64,000 nt of DNA, from the NCBI GenBank assembly GCA_922989275.2, contig OV277871.1, positions 31,382,693-31,446,692 on the forward strand, read 5' to 3'. Source of the stretch: Gari tellinella (taxonomy: Eukaryota > Mollusca > Bivalvia > Cardiida > Psammobiidae). Below, piece after piece: positions 34,043-43,412 of this stretch. Within the stretch, counting starts at the first letter, position 1, and the number at the start of each line of letters is the position of its first letter. Below the pieces are notes generated by a model that worked only from the letters and a program-made list of their open reading frames with translations, was not told the DNA's origin and ran no database searches. Position numbers and translations under genes: made by a program.

Positions 34043-34459
34043 ATGTTTTACATGTATTTACTTACTGTGCTGGCGGTCTTTTTGATTGTAAGGTTGTGGA
34101 ACAGGGTTTATATTTTATGTACACTGTTCGTCTTTATAGGTGAATATAGGAGATAAGTGTGAGGTTGGGCGCCCCTAAACCCAGGTTTAACCCCCCAGTG
34201 GTTGTTAATAATTAATTAATTTATAATTGATTATTGATTGCTACTGACCGTACCAAGGCGAGCTCTTATGTTCACTTAGCTTTATGTTTGTCTTGCGTGT
34301 TGTTTTCTATTTAGTGTGTGGATGAAGGAATGGTATTGCGTGTGTGTGTGGTTGTGTGTGTGTGTGTTTGTTATGGTATGGCTGTGTGTGTGTTCTGCTT
34401 TAGAGATGGGTGTATTGTTTGTGTTGCGTTTCCTGCTTGAGTCTTCTTTCGTATTTATT
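34043..34459 (+). repeat. Second copy of the RT-element 3' tail
   Basis: It is a direct repeat of 16,868-17,278 with small indels in the TG-rich tract. No reverse-transcriptase sequence precedes it, so it is a severely 5'-truncated insertion of the same retroelement family. Confidence 0.8.
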
Positions 34460-34510
34460 CAGTTCTCTTCTGCTTAAATGTAGACACGTGCTATTAAGCA
34501 TATATGTTTT

Positions 34511-35131
34511 TATGCCCCCGGCATCGACAGATGCGGGAGCATATAGTAATCGTCCTGTCCGTCCGTCCTTCCGTCCGTCCGTCCGTAACCAGGTTAAGTA
34601 GATTTTACCGTTTCGTCTAGCATCAACACCGCTTATTCAAATGCTTGGATACTTATACAGTTGTTGCCTTGGACCATTCCCTAGCCACCAATAATACCCA
34701 ACCTTGATTTTGACCTAGACCTTGACCTAATTTGGACTTAGAATATTTTGAATGGGCTATTTCTTGGTTAACTAGATTTTACCGTTTCGTCTAACATCAA
34801 CACCGCTTACTGCAATGCTTGGATACTTATACAGTTGTTGCCTTGGACCATTCCCTATCCACCAATATCACCCAACCGTGATTATGACCTTGACCTTGAC
34901 CTAATTTGGACTTAGAATATTTTGAATGGGCTATTTCTTGGTTAACTAGATTTTACCGTTTCGTCTAGCATCAACACTACTTACTACAATGCTTCTATAC
35001 TTATACAGTTATTGCCTTGGACCATTACCAACTCACCAGTAATACCCAAGCTCAGTTTGACCTTGACCTTGACCTAATTTGGACTTAGAAAAGATTCAGA
35101 CTATATTGTCAAGGATGCCACCGGGGGCATA
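34511..35131. mobile_element. Pearl-like tandem-core element, copy 2
   Basis: The termini TATGCCCCCGGCATC and GATGCCACCGGGGGCATA are inverted. A CCGT microsatellite (34,558-34,586) is followed by GGTTAAGTAGATTTTACCG and three units of about 180 bp, each starting near GTAGATTTTACCGTTTCGTC-like sequence and containing GCCTTGGACCATT. The ACGG/CCGT microsatellite next to tandem core units is the signature of pearl elements described in bivalves. Confidence 0.8.
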
Positions 35132-35402
35132 AGCGTTTATTTAACGCAGTCTTGTTTCTCATTGTGTATAATGATACACCTTCAGATGTAAAAAATGCTT
35201 CTTGTCTGCTTGTCCTGCATGCTTTTACCGCAGGGCTAATGTGTTTTGGTTTGCCTCTATTGTCATTCCTGCAGGGCAAGTGGCAACTTTTAGATTTTTT
35301 TTACCCATGGACTTCTTCTACTTTAAATTCACTTTATATTTTACAGGAGAAAGTTTCAAAACATGTGAGCAAATATTGATAAATACACAATATATTTTAC
35401 AG
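35132..35402 (+). other. End of last intron, with duplicated acceptor
   Basis: Two imperfect direct copies of about 56 bases occur back to back. The first (TATATTTTACAGGAG near 35,336, then TTTCAAAACATGTGAGCAAA) and the second (TATATTTTACAGGAT, then CTCAAAACATGTCAGCAAA) each contain a polypyrimidine-AG acceptor and the exon start. The second gives the correct reading (DND). Confidence 0.6.
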
Positions 35403-35705
35403 GATAATGACTCAAAACATGTCAGCAAATCATCTTAGAAGTGGATGGAGGAAAATGGAATATTAAGAAACGTTATGAAAACGCCTGCCTCCTCACCCGA
35501 TCTGAATCCCATAGAAAATGTGTGGTCTACACTAAAGGACCATCTACAGCGTGTTGTAAAACCGAGAACAAAAGATCAATTGATTTGTGGCATCGTTGGA
35601 TGGTGGAAAACTCTTACACCCTACCGTTGTTCTAGATACATAGACCATATCCACAGAGTAATACCTCAAGTTATATTGAACAATGGTGGACCCACCGACT
35701 TCTGA
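35403..35705 (+). pseudogene. Tc1/mariner-like transposase, last exon with catalytic D and E
   Basis: After the acceptor TATTTTACAG the frame reads DNDSKHVSKSS, an in-frame TAG at 35,436-35,438, then KWMEENGILRNVMKTPASS and PDLNPIENVWSTLKDHL. The E codon (35,514-35,516) is 37 codons after the first D (35,403), that is DD36E spacing rather than the DD34E of classical Tc1. The C-terminus (KDQLICGIVGWW, CSRYIDHIHRVIPQVI, GGPTDF) matches the usual ending of the family and finishes at the natural stop. Together with the exons at 21.3 and 29.9 kb it completes the catalytic core. Confidence 0.85.
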
Positions 35706-35734
35706 TAATTTTATCATTAGGTACCCTCTTGAAA

Positions 35735-36103
35735 TGGGTTTAAAGTAAGAGCAGAATGCATCTTAGGTAGCATTCTGGTTCACTTTCATGTAGCTTAAAG
35801 CTTCAATCATAGGACAAATGTTTTATCACGTTATTTCAGCCTCGTTCCGGTTCCATTTCAAATCTGGTTACCACTTAAAGTGTGTTGAAAGTAAAAGCAG
35901 AATGCGTCTTAAGGCTCATTCTGCTTTAATTTAGCCAGCTTTAGGGTTCAATCACTTAAATAATTTTGTCTTATATACTATGGAATAGTTCTGTATTTCG
36001 GCCTGTTTCTAGGTGTGAATAGTATTCAACCCTGGTGAATACTGTTTACCCCTGGCAGCAGATTAAATGTAAAGCAGGATTCCATCTTCAACATCAGTCA
36101 TTT
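35735..36103. repeat. Two decayed H2 hairpins
   Basis: At 35,740-35,806 GTTTAAAGTAAGAGCAGAAT pairs with ATTCTGGTTCACTTTC. At 35,876-35,943 GTTGAAAGTAAAAGCAGAAT, GCGTCTTAAGGC and ATTCTGCTTTAATTTAGCC form a better hairpin. A small unrelated palindrome (GAATAGTATTC, GTGAATACTG) lies near 36,017-36,050. Confidence 0.65.
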
Positions 36104-36280
36104 AACCCTTACCCTCAAAGGAAGTCTCTTTCTATCCCTCCATTGTGGAAAACAGATCCAGTGTAAACTGTTATGGATATGCACCATAATATTTTTTTTC
36201 TATATCCTAGATGATTGTACCTTAAAGCAGGCTGAAACTAAAGTAAAATTCAGCTTAAAGCACATTCTGTTTCACTTTCA
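36104..36280. mobile_element. MITE-D left part, joined to a MITE-A
   Basis: From TTTAACCCTTACCC through H2 arms (TTAAAGCAGGCTGAAAC, CATTCTGTTTCACTTTCAAC) the order is that of MITE-D, but at CAAC the sequence switches to the inner part of MITE-A without its terminal 16 bases. Confidence 0.65.
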
Positions 36281-36419
36281 ACATTCTTTCCCAATAAACG
36301 CGTTTACGCTAAAACTATTCACTTTTTAATCTAAGTGGCAAACAGTTTGGGGCCTGATCAGTCTGATCTGGCAGTAAACTGTTTGCCATGGAACTAACAC
36401 GCGTTTATTTTCTCCACTG
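36281..36419. mobile_element. Rearranged MITE-A with alpha sequence at both ends
   Basis: The left side reads ATTCTTTCCCAATAAACGCG (alpha) and the right side also ends in the alpha form, AACACGCGTTTATTTTCTCCACTG (seen as ACACGCGTTTATT then TTCTCCACTG). The hairpin has lost its core (GCCTGATCAGTCTGATCTGG). Confidence 0.65.
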
Positions 36420-36924
36420 TTTGACATCAATTGGTCATACATGTACATGTATCGCTCCTGTATGGGCGGAACCTGGTGGAAATGTGAGGGTAACACTATT
36501 CAGCGATTAATTAAACTATCCCGACAGCATTGATGTGAAATTTCCTGTTTCGTACCTCGAGATGGCACTAAATGATACGAACATTTTATAACCTTTCTAC
36601 CGAACACGCATTTCACCCAGCCACTGTCAGGAAACCGTCTGCTCAAAAAGTGCCATCTGACATTTAATTAATTTCTCAAATTCAGAAATACGGCTGATTA
36701 ATAAAAGAAGTTTGGGCGTATTATAAAACATTCCGGATTCTGATCAGACGCGGGAGTTCTCGGCGTGTGATCCAAATCAAAACAGTTTGCAACAACAATT
36801 GAACGCTTGTCAGGGTAGAGAAAGAGTTTTTAATCTATAAGTCTACGTTTGTTTGTGGCCTTTTAATCGACACTCAATACTGTCAATGTTGGGCCATGTC
36901 TACATGTACCAACCACTCAATGAA
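36420..36924. other. Unassigned, with one H1 remnant
   Basis: An imperfect H1 lies at 36,726-36,791 (GGATTCTGATCAGACGCGGG, TGTGATCCAAATCAAAACAG). No gene was seen in the rest. Confidence 0.5.
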
Positions 36925-37178
36925 CAGTAGAGGATACGGTATTCTCTACCATTTAAAGGCAAACGAAACGCAAACGCATTGTAATAAAATGTAGAGACTT
37001 AAAATTTGTTAACAATTCTGATATTTTACTTTAATCTGAGTGGCAAAAAGTTTGTAACCTGATCAGACGCCGGGTTACCCGGTGTCTGATCAAGCTCCAA
37101 ACTCACGATTTGCATTGGAAATAATGTTTTTAGTGTAAACGCGTTTTTTAGGGAAATAATAAAGTCTTCTCTAATGTA
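36925..37178 (-). mobile_element. MITE-A copy with H1
   Basis: The ends are worn (CAGTAGAGGATACG; CTTCTCTAATG). The hairpin near 37,040-37,115 keeps CAGACGCCGGGTTACCCGG and carries a small insertion (CACGAT) in the right arm. Confidence 0.75.
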
Positions 37179-37220
37179 AGCAATCGTCTGTAAAATATAT
37201 AGAAGTATATACTATAGCTA

Positions 37221-37405
37221 CAGTGGGGAAAAAGTTATTCTTTCCCAAGAAACGCATTTACGCTAAATCTATTATTTCTTTTCCAAACTGTTCGCCACTA
37301 AAATAAACATGAATTGTCCAAGAGCTGTACTTTTCTACATTTAAGTGCTTTGCGTTTGCGGTTCGTTTGCGTTTATTGGGAAAGAATAACGTTTTTTCTC
37401 CACTG
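37221..37405 (+). mobile_element. MITE-A copy lacking the hairpin
   Basis: Both termini (CAGTGGGGAAAAAGTTATTC and ACGTTTTTTCTCCACTG) and both inner ends are present, but only CCAAACTGTTCGCCA remains of H1. The 185 bp length equals a full copy minus about 60 bases. Confidence 0.85.
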
Positions 37406-37605
37406 TATAGCTATTCCAATAACTACAGAGAAGATGACGTCCTTATGTTCCTATCAATGCGTTTATTCTTTGAATTAGAGTCGTCCTGATTATTCGACTT
37501 ATTTATAAATCTTACAAACGTTGAATTAATTGTCAACGAATATTTCTTAATCGTCGACGAATAATTCAAAATATCTAAACCATTGAGAAAGAGTTTTGGT
37601 TAATA
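37406..37605. other. Unassigned sequence
   Basis: A short AT-rich spacer between MITE-A and the Tc1-like transposon. Confidence 0.4.
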
Positions 37606-37607
37606 TA

Positions 37608-38813
37608 TACTCAATTCCAAAAGAAACTGTGCACGTTTTTTCAGAAATTATGTATTGGCTTCTTTCCTGAAAGCCTATGTATTTGGTACCAAAATTTAGA
37701 TCAGTTCATGAACAATGTGGCAGTCATTTCAGATTTTGAGATGCGGTCGTTTAAAGGGGATGTTTTTAAGCGAGAAAAGACAAAGTGTTAAAATCAAAGT
37801 TGCAAAATAACTCTGAGAGTCAGACTGTGATCAGTTGGGGATTGTATGTTGATTTATTGTAATTTTATGATATTTTTTGTCAGTATGGTATGTGTCTATC
37901 TTTGCTCATGATGCAAGCGGCAATGAGACATAGCGTAGACCTTACTTGACGTCCAATAACGACGTCGGGAAAGAAACGTCGTCCTATCCAAGAGTAAGGG
38001 CATTTGAAAGGTCCATTACAACTTTTCTCCTAAAACCTCGCGTGCGACCATTATAATGACTAAGAGTATTGTTAGACCTATCAGAGAAAAAACACGAGTC
38101 CTCTTCTGTTGACCCAAGCGGAAATGACGTCATTCGCGTTGCAAATGAGCAGCCTTATGACGTACTCTCAAGGTCTGTCCAACAAAGGGTCCCCTAGCCC
38201 GGATGAGTGTCCGAGCTTGCCGAAGACAACACAATACGGTCTGTCTGCTGATACCATATTGTCTTGCCGAACTAGACGCTGTTTGAAAACGACGTCGAAG
38301 TAACGTCAACGTAACACATTCGTTTGTTGAACTGCTGTTCAAGGTATATGTGCACTTTCTGCGGCGATCAAACACTCCACTTTTTTGTGAAAAACGTTTT
38401 AGAAACCGAATGAGTGTGTTTCTTAAGTATCCTAACGTTCTACTCACGTAAGTGACGTTGTAGTTATGAACAAGCATTACAAAGACTCTTATTTGCCAAT
38501 TTTCATTCAATCTCAGCAAGTTCGTTGTGTACAGATGTGCAGTGTAAAAAAAAATTCTTTGTATATGTCATACGAATTACATTCATGCACGTTTTCGGTG
38601 GCATGTGTATTTTCCTTGAGCTGCACGTGCAAAACATGCAAAATAACGTATTTCCCAAAAAACTAAAAATTCTTCACACTTAGTTATATATTTTGTTATC
38701 GATTGATGCTTAATATACATGAGATACTGTGTGCGAAATTTTAAATCGATACGTCGTCTAGATATTAAAATAATTGAAAATAAAAAGTGCACAGTTTCCT
38801 TTGGAAATGAGTA
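37608..38813 (-). mobile_element. Tc1-like transposon with both terminal repeats
   Basis: The element is 1,206 bp, flanked by TA on both sides. Its 27-base inverted ends begin TACTCAATTCC and TACTCATTTCC and agree at 25 positions, finishing GAAACTGTGCAC. It contains a degenerate transposase on the minus strand. It is a separate family from the intron-split gene at 21-36 kb. Confidence 0.88.
37930..38519 (-). pseudogene. Tc1-like transposase, decayed
   Basis: The N-terminal frame (38,519 to 38,133) reads NVTYVSRTLGYLRNTLIRFL (first helix-turn-helix), GVFDRRRKCTYTL, then RRRFQTASSSARQYGISRQT and RGPFVGQTLRVRHKAAHLQ, matching the consensus RFQTAS.TAR, VR.RL and RRPYVGP...R...RL of Tc1-like proteins. 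Past a stop the frame continues TRVFSDRSNNTLSHYNGR, which aligns with LFSDESRF.L...DGR, so the first catalytic region is present with D followed by R where E is usual. Several more stops follow and the rest has not been recognised. Confidence 0.75.
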
Positions 38814-39090
38814 TATCACACTTCTCATTCTGTATCAAGAATATATCTAGTTACGGAGAGATTATTGGTCAAATTGCATTTAAAAGAAACAAAAAACGAT
38901 TTTTTCGTTTATACATTCGACTCTGAAAATCCCAATTCCAGGAGCGTGGGTCAACTGAAAACATCCCAAAATGGAGAAAAAAGTAATTATTTGATTTATG
39001 TTGTACATTGTACAAGTCTCTTAAATCAATTTCATATCTTTATGTTTTAAAACATTTATTATTATTTAAACAGTTGTAATTTTCGACATA

Positions 39091-39304
39091 CAGTGGAGTA
39101 AACGTTATTCTTTCCCAATTAAGGCGTTTACGCTAAAACTATTATTTCCATGGCAAACAGTAACCCGGCGTCTGATCTTGCTCCAAACTGTTTGCCATGT
39201 AGATTTAATTGAATAGTCAGAATAGTCAACAAGTTGACATTTTATCGGTATGCGTTTACGATTCGTTTGCGTTTAAACCGGAAACAAAAAGGTTTTCTCC
39301 ACTG
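39091..39304 (+). mobile_element. MITE-A copy with left hairpin arm deleted
   Basis: After CAGTGGAGTAAACGTTATTC and the alpha block, the hairpin goes from GCAAACAG directly to TAACCCGGCGTCTGATC, so about 30 bases of the left arm are missing while the right arm is complete. Confidence 0.85.
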
Positions 39305-40718
39305 TACGTTTTGCGTTGTTTATGTTTTATGTCTTCTCCATTGTACATTTTCAATAATGTATAACTTATTTAGATGTCATAAAGAGTAATAGTAGTGTCT
39401 CAAGCGCCTGTCCTGTTTGCTATGATATACCGTAAACAACTACATGTACAACGACCAATCAAACTTAGACTCATAGATACATGAAGATATAAAAACAATT
39501 GTGTTAGCCAAAAGAAGAATGATTGAAAGGAAGACGCATTCTCTTTTACTTTAGAATTGCTTTTGAGAATCATTTGACTCTCTATATAAAACCGATGACA
39601 AAACGTGTTCCATTGCTGTTATATACACATTATTTTTCCCAATAAACCCGTTTGAACTAATAACAAAGCTGCCCATTACGAACAGTTTGAGGGCTGAACA
39701 GACGCCTAGTAATTGCTAGACACTTAAAACAAAACAAGATAAATGCATTTGAGCCGTGTCATGACAAAATCAGCATTATATCAATGCAAGATCGATAGCC
39801 CAAGCACCGTTGTCCCAAAGCTCTTCATCTGAGTTTGGTATACACTGCCATATACCGCATATAATACAGCTACATAAAATACTTTAGATGCATGTGGGTG
39901 TCAAACAGTGTAGATCAAGACCAACCAGTCTTAGAAGCTGCGGCCGGCCTTGATCTTCACTGCTTCCAATCCAATAGGTCAGGTTTTCTCATGGTACGTT
40001 TCATTTGTATGTCTCTGCATCAGAATGTAAATTTATTCTTTTATCAGAATTCTATGACTTTTTATAAACACAGGGGGCTGATAGTTTACAAGAATTATTC
40101 AAAACGCAAATTTCCCTGACAGTTACATGTAAGCTTCATCATTTGTCTAAAGACGAAGGTTATATGTAACGTGATGAAAACATAATATCTCCTCATTTTA
40201 ATGAAACCAATCATGAATGCAACTGCTGTACAAAAGACTGATTTGTTTGAAATTAATTGCGATGTTTTTAATGTGACTGTCAAACAGCTTAGCGAAAGAT
40301 CACACGCCGAGTTTCTTCACGTCTGAGTCCAAGGTTATGATGCAAAAGCTCATACATGTATCTGACCAATAAAATGTGTGAGAACGATCACAGACTCAAC
40401 TCAAAAATTGTATAACCTTCGGACATGCTTTTGTTCTAAACTTTTTGCGACGGAACATTTATAACTGTGTGCAAGTAGTTTGCTTGGAAAGAATAGAGTA
40501 ATTTTCTGTTTCATTATTCTTTGCTTTAAATAATTGACGTCAAACAATTATGTAGCACAATTCAATAGTATTGTTATGTAAACATGCAATGCAAAAGGCA
40601 CAATGGCGAATTATTATGACAGTCCCTTCTGTGATCTTTAAAACTGTATACAATGTTGTCATTGCATCCACAGGTGTTTGCATAAAATAGCAAATTAATT
40701 CTCTTTGATCAAGTTTTA
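39305..40718. other. Unassigned, with MITE-A and H1 remnants
   Basis: Near 39,631-39,720 a MITE-A fragment (TTTTTCCCAATAAACCCG, ACGAACAGTTTGAGGGC) is visible. At 40,258-40,330 there is half an H1 (TGTCAAACAGCTTAGCG). The hairpin at 39,902-39,963 is listed separately. No gene was seen. Confidence 0.5.
39902..39963. repeat. H1-like hairpin with ATCAAGACC arms
   Basis: CAAACAGTGTAGATCAAG pairs with CTTGATCTTCACTG, around a loop containing CTGCGGCCGGC. The outer CAAACAGTG matches H1 while the second arm segment is different and still complementary. Confidence 0.65.
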
Positions 40719-40959
40719 CAGTGGAGCAGAAGTTAGTCTTTCCCAATAAACGCGTTTACGCTAAAACGTTTATTTCTTATGCACACAGTTTGAAGCCTGA
40801 TCAGACGCCGGGTAACCCGGCGTCTGATCAGGCTCCAAACCTTTTGCCACTCAGATTAAAACAAATAGTCAGAATTGTCAAACAGTTGTCATTTTCTACA
40901 TGTTAGAGTTATGCGTTTCGTTTGTGTTTAAACGGGAAAGAATAACGTCTTCTCCACTG
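40719..40959 (+). mobile_element. MITE-A copy with intact H1
   Basis: Ends CAGTGGAGCAGAAG and GTCTTCTCCACTG, flanked by TA. The hairpin has a perfect GGGTAACCC core; the outermost left arm has CACACAGTTTGAAGCC and the right CTCCAAACCTTTTGCC. Confidence 0.9.
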
Positions 40960-41359
40960 TACGAAATAAGCTTTTACACAGGAAATTATTTCAGACGAGA
41001 ATAATTCACAATTAAATTTTGTTCGATATTTGATGTATATGCGTTGCCTACAGTTAGTAATGTGATTTAAGATACAACTAGAACGGTGAAAACGGTATTT
41101 CGCTCGTGTATACGATACTGAACTATGTCCAAAACAGTACAAAAATGTTTTGATTTCAGTTTTTATACAAAAGGGTTATTTAAGCAAAAGTACTAACGAA
41201 GCATTCTAATCCACTTTCTCCCTGTTTTAAGTACCTTCCATCTCTAACATCATATGTGGAGGTTGAATTTAGTTTTCTTATAGTAAGATTATTAAAGTGT
41301 AATATATCTCGATATGCGGATTAACTCTTTCACTGTCAATGATGTCGAAATGCACCTTT
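40960..41359. other. Unassigned sequence
   Basis: No gene or repeat was recognised. Confidence 0.4.
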
Positions 41360-41774
41360 GTAAATAGTTCGGATCCTAATTACAGTGGATAATCTGTTAT
41401 TCTTTCCCAATAAACGCGTTTACGCTAAAACTATTATTTGCAGTGCAAACAGTTTGGAGCCAGATCAGACGCCGGGTAACGCGGCGTCTGATCAGGCTCC
41501 AAACTGTTTGCCACCAAGATAAACATGAAATATCAGAATTGTCCAAAAGTTGTTCTTTTCTACGTTTTAGCGCTTTGCGTTTGCGTACGTTTGCGTTTAC
41601 ACGGGAAAGAATAACAGATTCCCCACTGTAGACGCCGTGTTATGCGGCATGTGATCAGGACCCATACTGTTTGACACTCATTGAAAAAGTTTTATTGTCA
41701 TTGTCCACATTTTAGTGTATTTCATTTGCATTTCGTTTGCGTTAAACGGGAAATAATAACGTCTTTCCACTATG
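41360..41774. mobile_element. Older H1-bearing element split by a younger MITE-A
   Basis: The left remnant (TAAATAGTTCGGATCCTAAT, 41,361-41,380) and the right remnant (GACGCCGTGTTATGCGGC from 41,632, continuing through beta-type sequence to TCTTTCCACTATG) are the two sides of one H1-bearing element. A complete MITE-A lies between them at the hairpin. Confidence 0.75.
41383..41629 (+). mobile_element. MITE-A copy nested in an older hairpin
   Basis: This 247 bp young copy is flanked by TA that is duplicated from the older target: CCTAATTA before it and TAGACGCC after it, corresponding to CCTGATCAGACGCC in intact H1. This demonstrates TA target duplication for the family. Confidence 0.92.
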
Positions 41775-42205
41775 TGTGTGTGTCTTCAGCTTTGTCTCCA
41801 AATAAGGTAATAACACTTTTCCTGACCCACATCCCTATCTTCTCATCAAACACAACATTAGAGTACAGAAACTGAATCATGTTAAGAGAAGGAAATGTTA
41901 TTTTGTTACAGTAGCATTATGAGCAAAACATGCACCGTCATAATGTATAGAAACCACAGCATTCCTTGTCGTGAACGAAAATAAGGCCTCAAGTGATTTA
42001 TGTTATACATCATAATTTAATATATTAACAACATGAAAGTATGTATGTTTATGTATCCAATTCAGTTTTATATGTTTTTAAGTATGTATTTAACCATATC
42101 TTTTATTTGCTCGGTCTGAACAATCATTAATCGTGATACAAATAGGCGAGTTTTGTATTTAATGATACTGAGCCAAACATTCGCAAGTTCTGCTAAAATG
42201 GTTTG
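41775..42205. other. Unassigned sequence
   Basis: No gene or repeat was recognised. Confidence 0.4.
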
Positions 42206-42209
42206 TTAA

Positions 42210-42414
42210 CCCTTTGCCTGCTGGTCGCGACTTTATTGATTTTTGCAAACGGTTTAGATCCAGATCAGACGCTGCGTAACGCGGCGTCTGATCTGGTTCA
42301 AAACTGTTTGACACTTTTCTTTAGGTTTCTTTACTTACAAAAATGTATAAATTGAAATTAACAAACTTTGCAGACGACAATTTCGAAGCAGACGACATCA
42401 CCGCAGGATAAGGG
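42210..42414. mobile_element. TTAA-flanked MITE-J with H1 centre
   Basis: Perfect TTAA duplicates flank ends CCCTTTGCCTGC and the inverse CCCTTATCCTGC. H1 at about 42,245-42,312 has GCAAACGGTTTAGATCC and a CGCTGCGTAACGCGGCG core. The subterminal sequence has GCAGACGACA words. So H1 occurs within piggyBac-like ends here. Confidence 0.85.
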
Positions 42415-42467
42415 TTAATGGTTTGTTAATAGTATGAATTGTATTTTTATGGGTCAAGTCAAGGGGT

Positions 42468-42850
42468 ACAATGGAGAAGACGTTATTCATTTCTATTTAA
42501 CGCGTTTACGCTCAAACTATTATTTCCAATGCAAACAGTTGGAGTCAGACTAGATGCCGGGAAACCCGGCATCTGATCAGGCTCCAAACTGTTTGCCATT
42601 CAGATTTAAATAAATAATACAATAAATAAAAAAGTTAGTATTTCCAGATTACACGAAACCAAATCCAAACGCACTACAAAGAAATATAATATGTAGAGAA
42701 CGGCATCTTCTTAGAATATTCACTCTTAAATATAATCTGAGTAGCTAACATTTGGAGCCTGATGCGACGCCGTGACTAATTAATGTTTGCAATGGAAAAA
42801 AACCATGTTTAAGCATAAACGCCATTATAGGGGAAAAAAACAACAACAAA
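42468..42850. mobile_element. MITE-A remnants, two overlapping copies
   Basis: The first (CAATGGAGAAGACGTTATTC, hairpin 42,533-42,597 with GATGCCGGGAAACCCGGCATC) keeps a paired core in which G-to-A type changes are matched on both arms. The second begins near 42,735 (GCTAACATTTGGAGCCTGATG) and has lost most of its hairpin. Confidence 0.65.
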
Positions 42851-43123
42851 AAACCAAACAAAAACAATATAGAAATGTCAGGAACAGTTTTCAAACCTTA
42901 CAGCCAGCTTGAAGAAGTATTTATAGGGAACTATTATTATGTGCACTAAACCTGTGTACACGAAGAACGATGAAGCTCGGCGTCTGTTTATACATGTACA
43001 TGTACCCCAGTCTGTCCAATAGTTTCATTATTAAAAGTGTCAACATTTTTAATTCACTGCCATTTATCGTCATGCGGTTTGCTTTATATATCATTCGAAC
43101 GGAATATACGATGTTTTCAAGTA

Positions 43124-43412
43124 CAATGCTCCCTCCTTTCAACGGGCCTCCCGACAACGATATCCTCCTCACAACAACGCTTGCCGATGTTCCCCAAACA
43201 AAACAAGCACATTCCAACCGCTTTACGTCTGCAATTTCGCCTGCTTACAATTGTAGTCTGCTATTTTTCTTAAAATCACGTGATGGACATTTTGACAGAA
43301 AAAAACCCATAATGATGCGTGACCAACATATTGTATCCAGATCGGACACCGCTTTACGTCAAACTGTTTGCAAATGTAAGCATACTTCCCTCCCTATCAC
43401 GACATATTTATA
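43124..43412. mobile_element. MITE-C copy, right end missing
   Basis: Starts CAATGCTCCCTCC with the usual CAACGGGCCTCCC and ends in CTTCCCTCCCTATCACGAC. The hairpin keeps ATCCAGATCGGACACCGC and the right arm TCAAACTGTTTGC; the core is deleted. Confidence 0.7.

Noticed and set aside
16868..35131. Segmental duplication of 16.9-18.4 kb to 34.0-35.1 kb
   Set aside because: Only the retroelement tail and the pearl-like element are shared; the sequence between them differs in length and content, so separate insertions are simpler.
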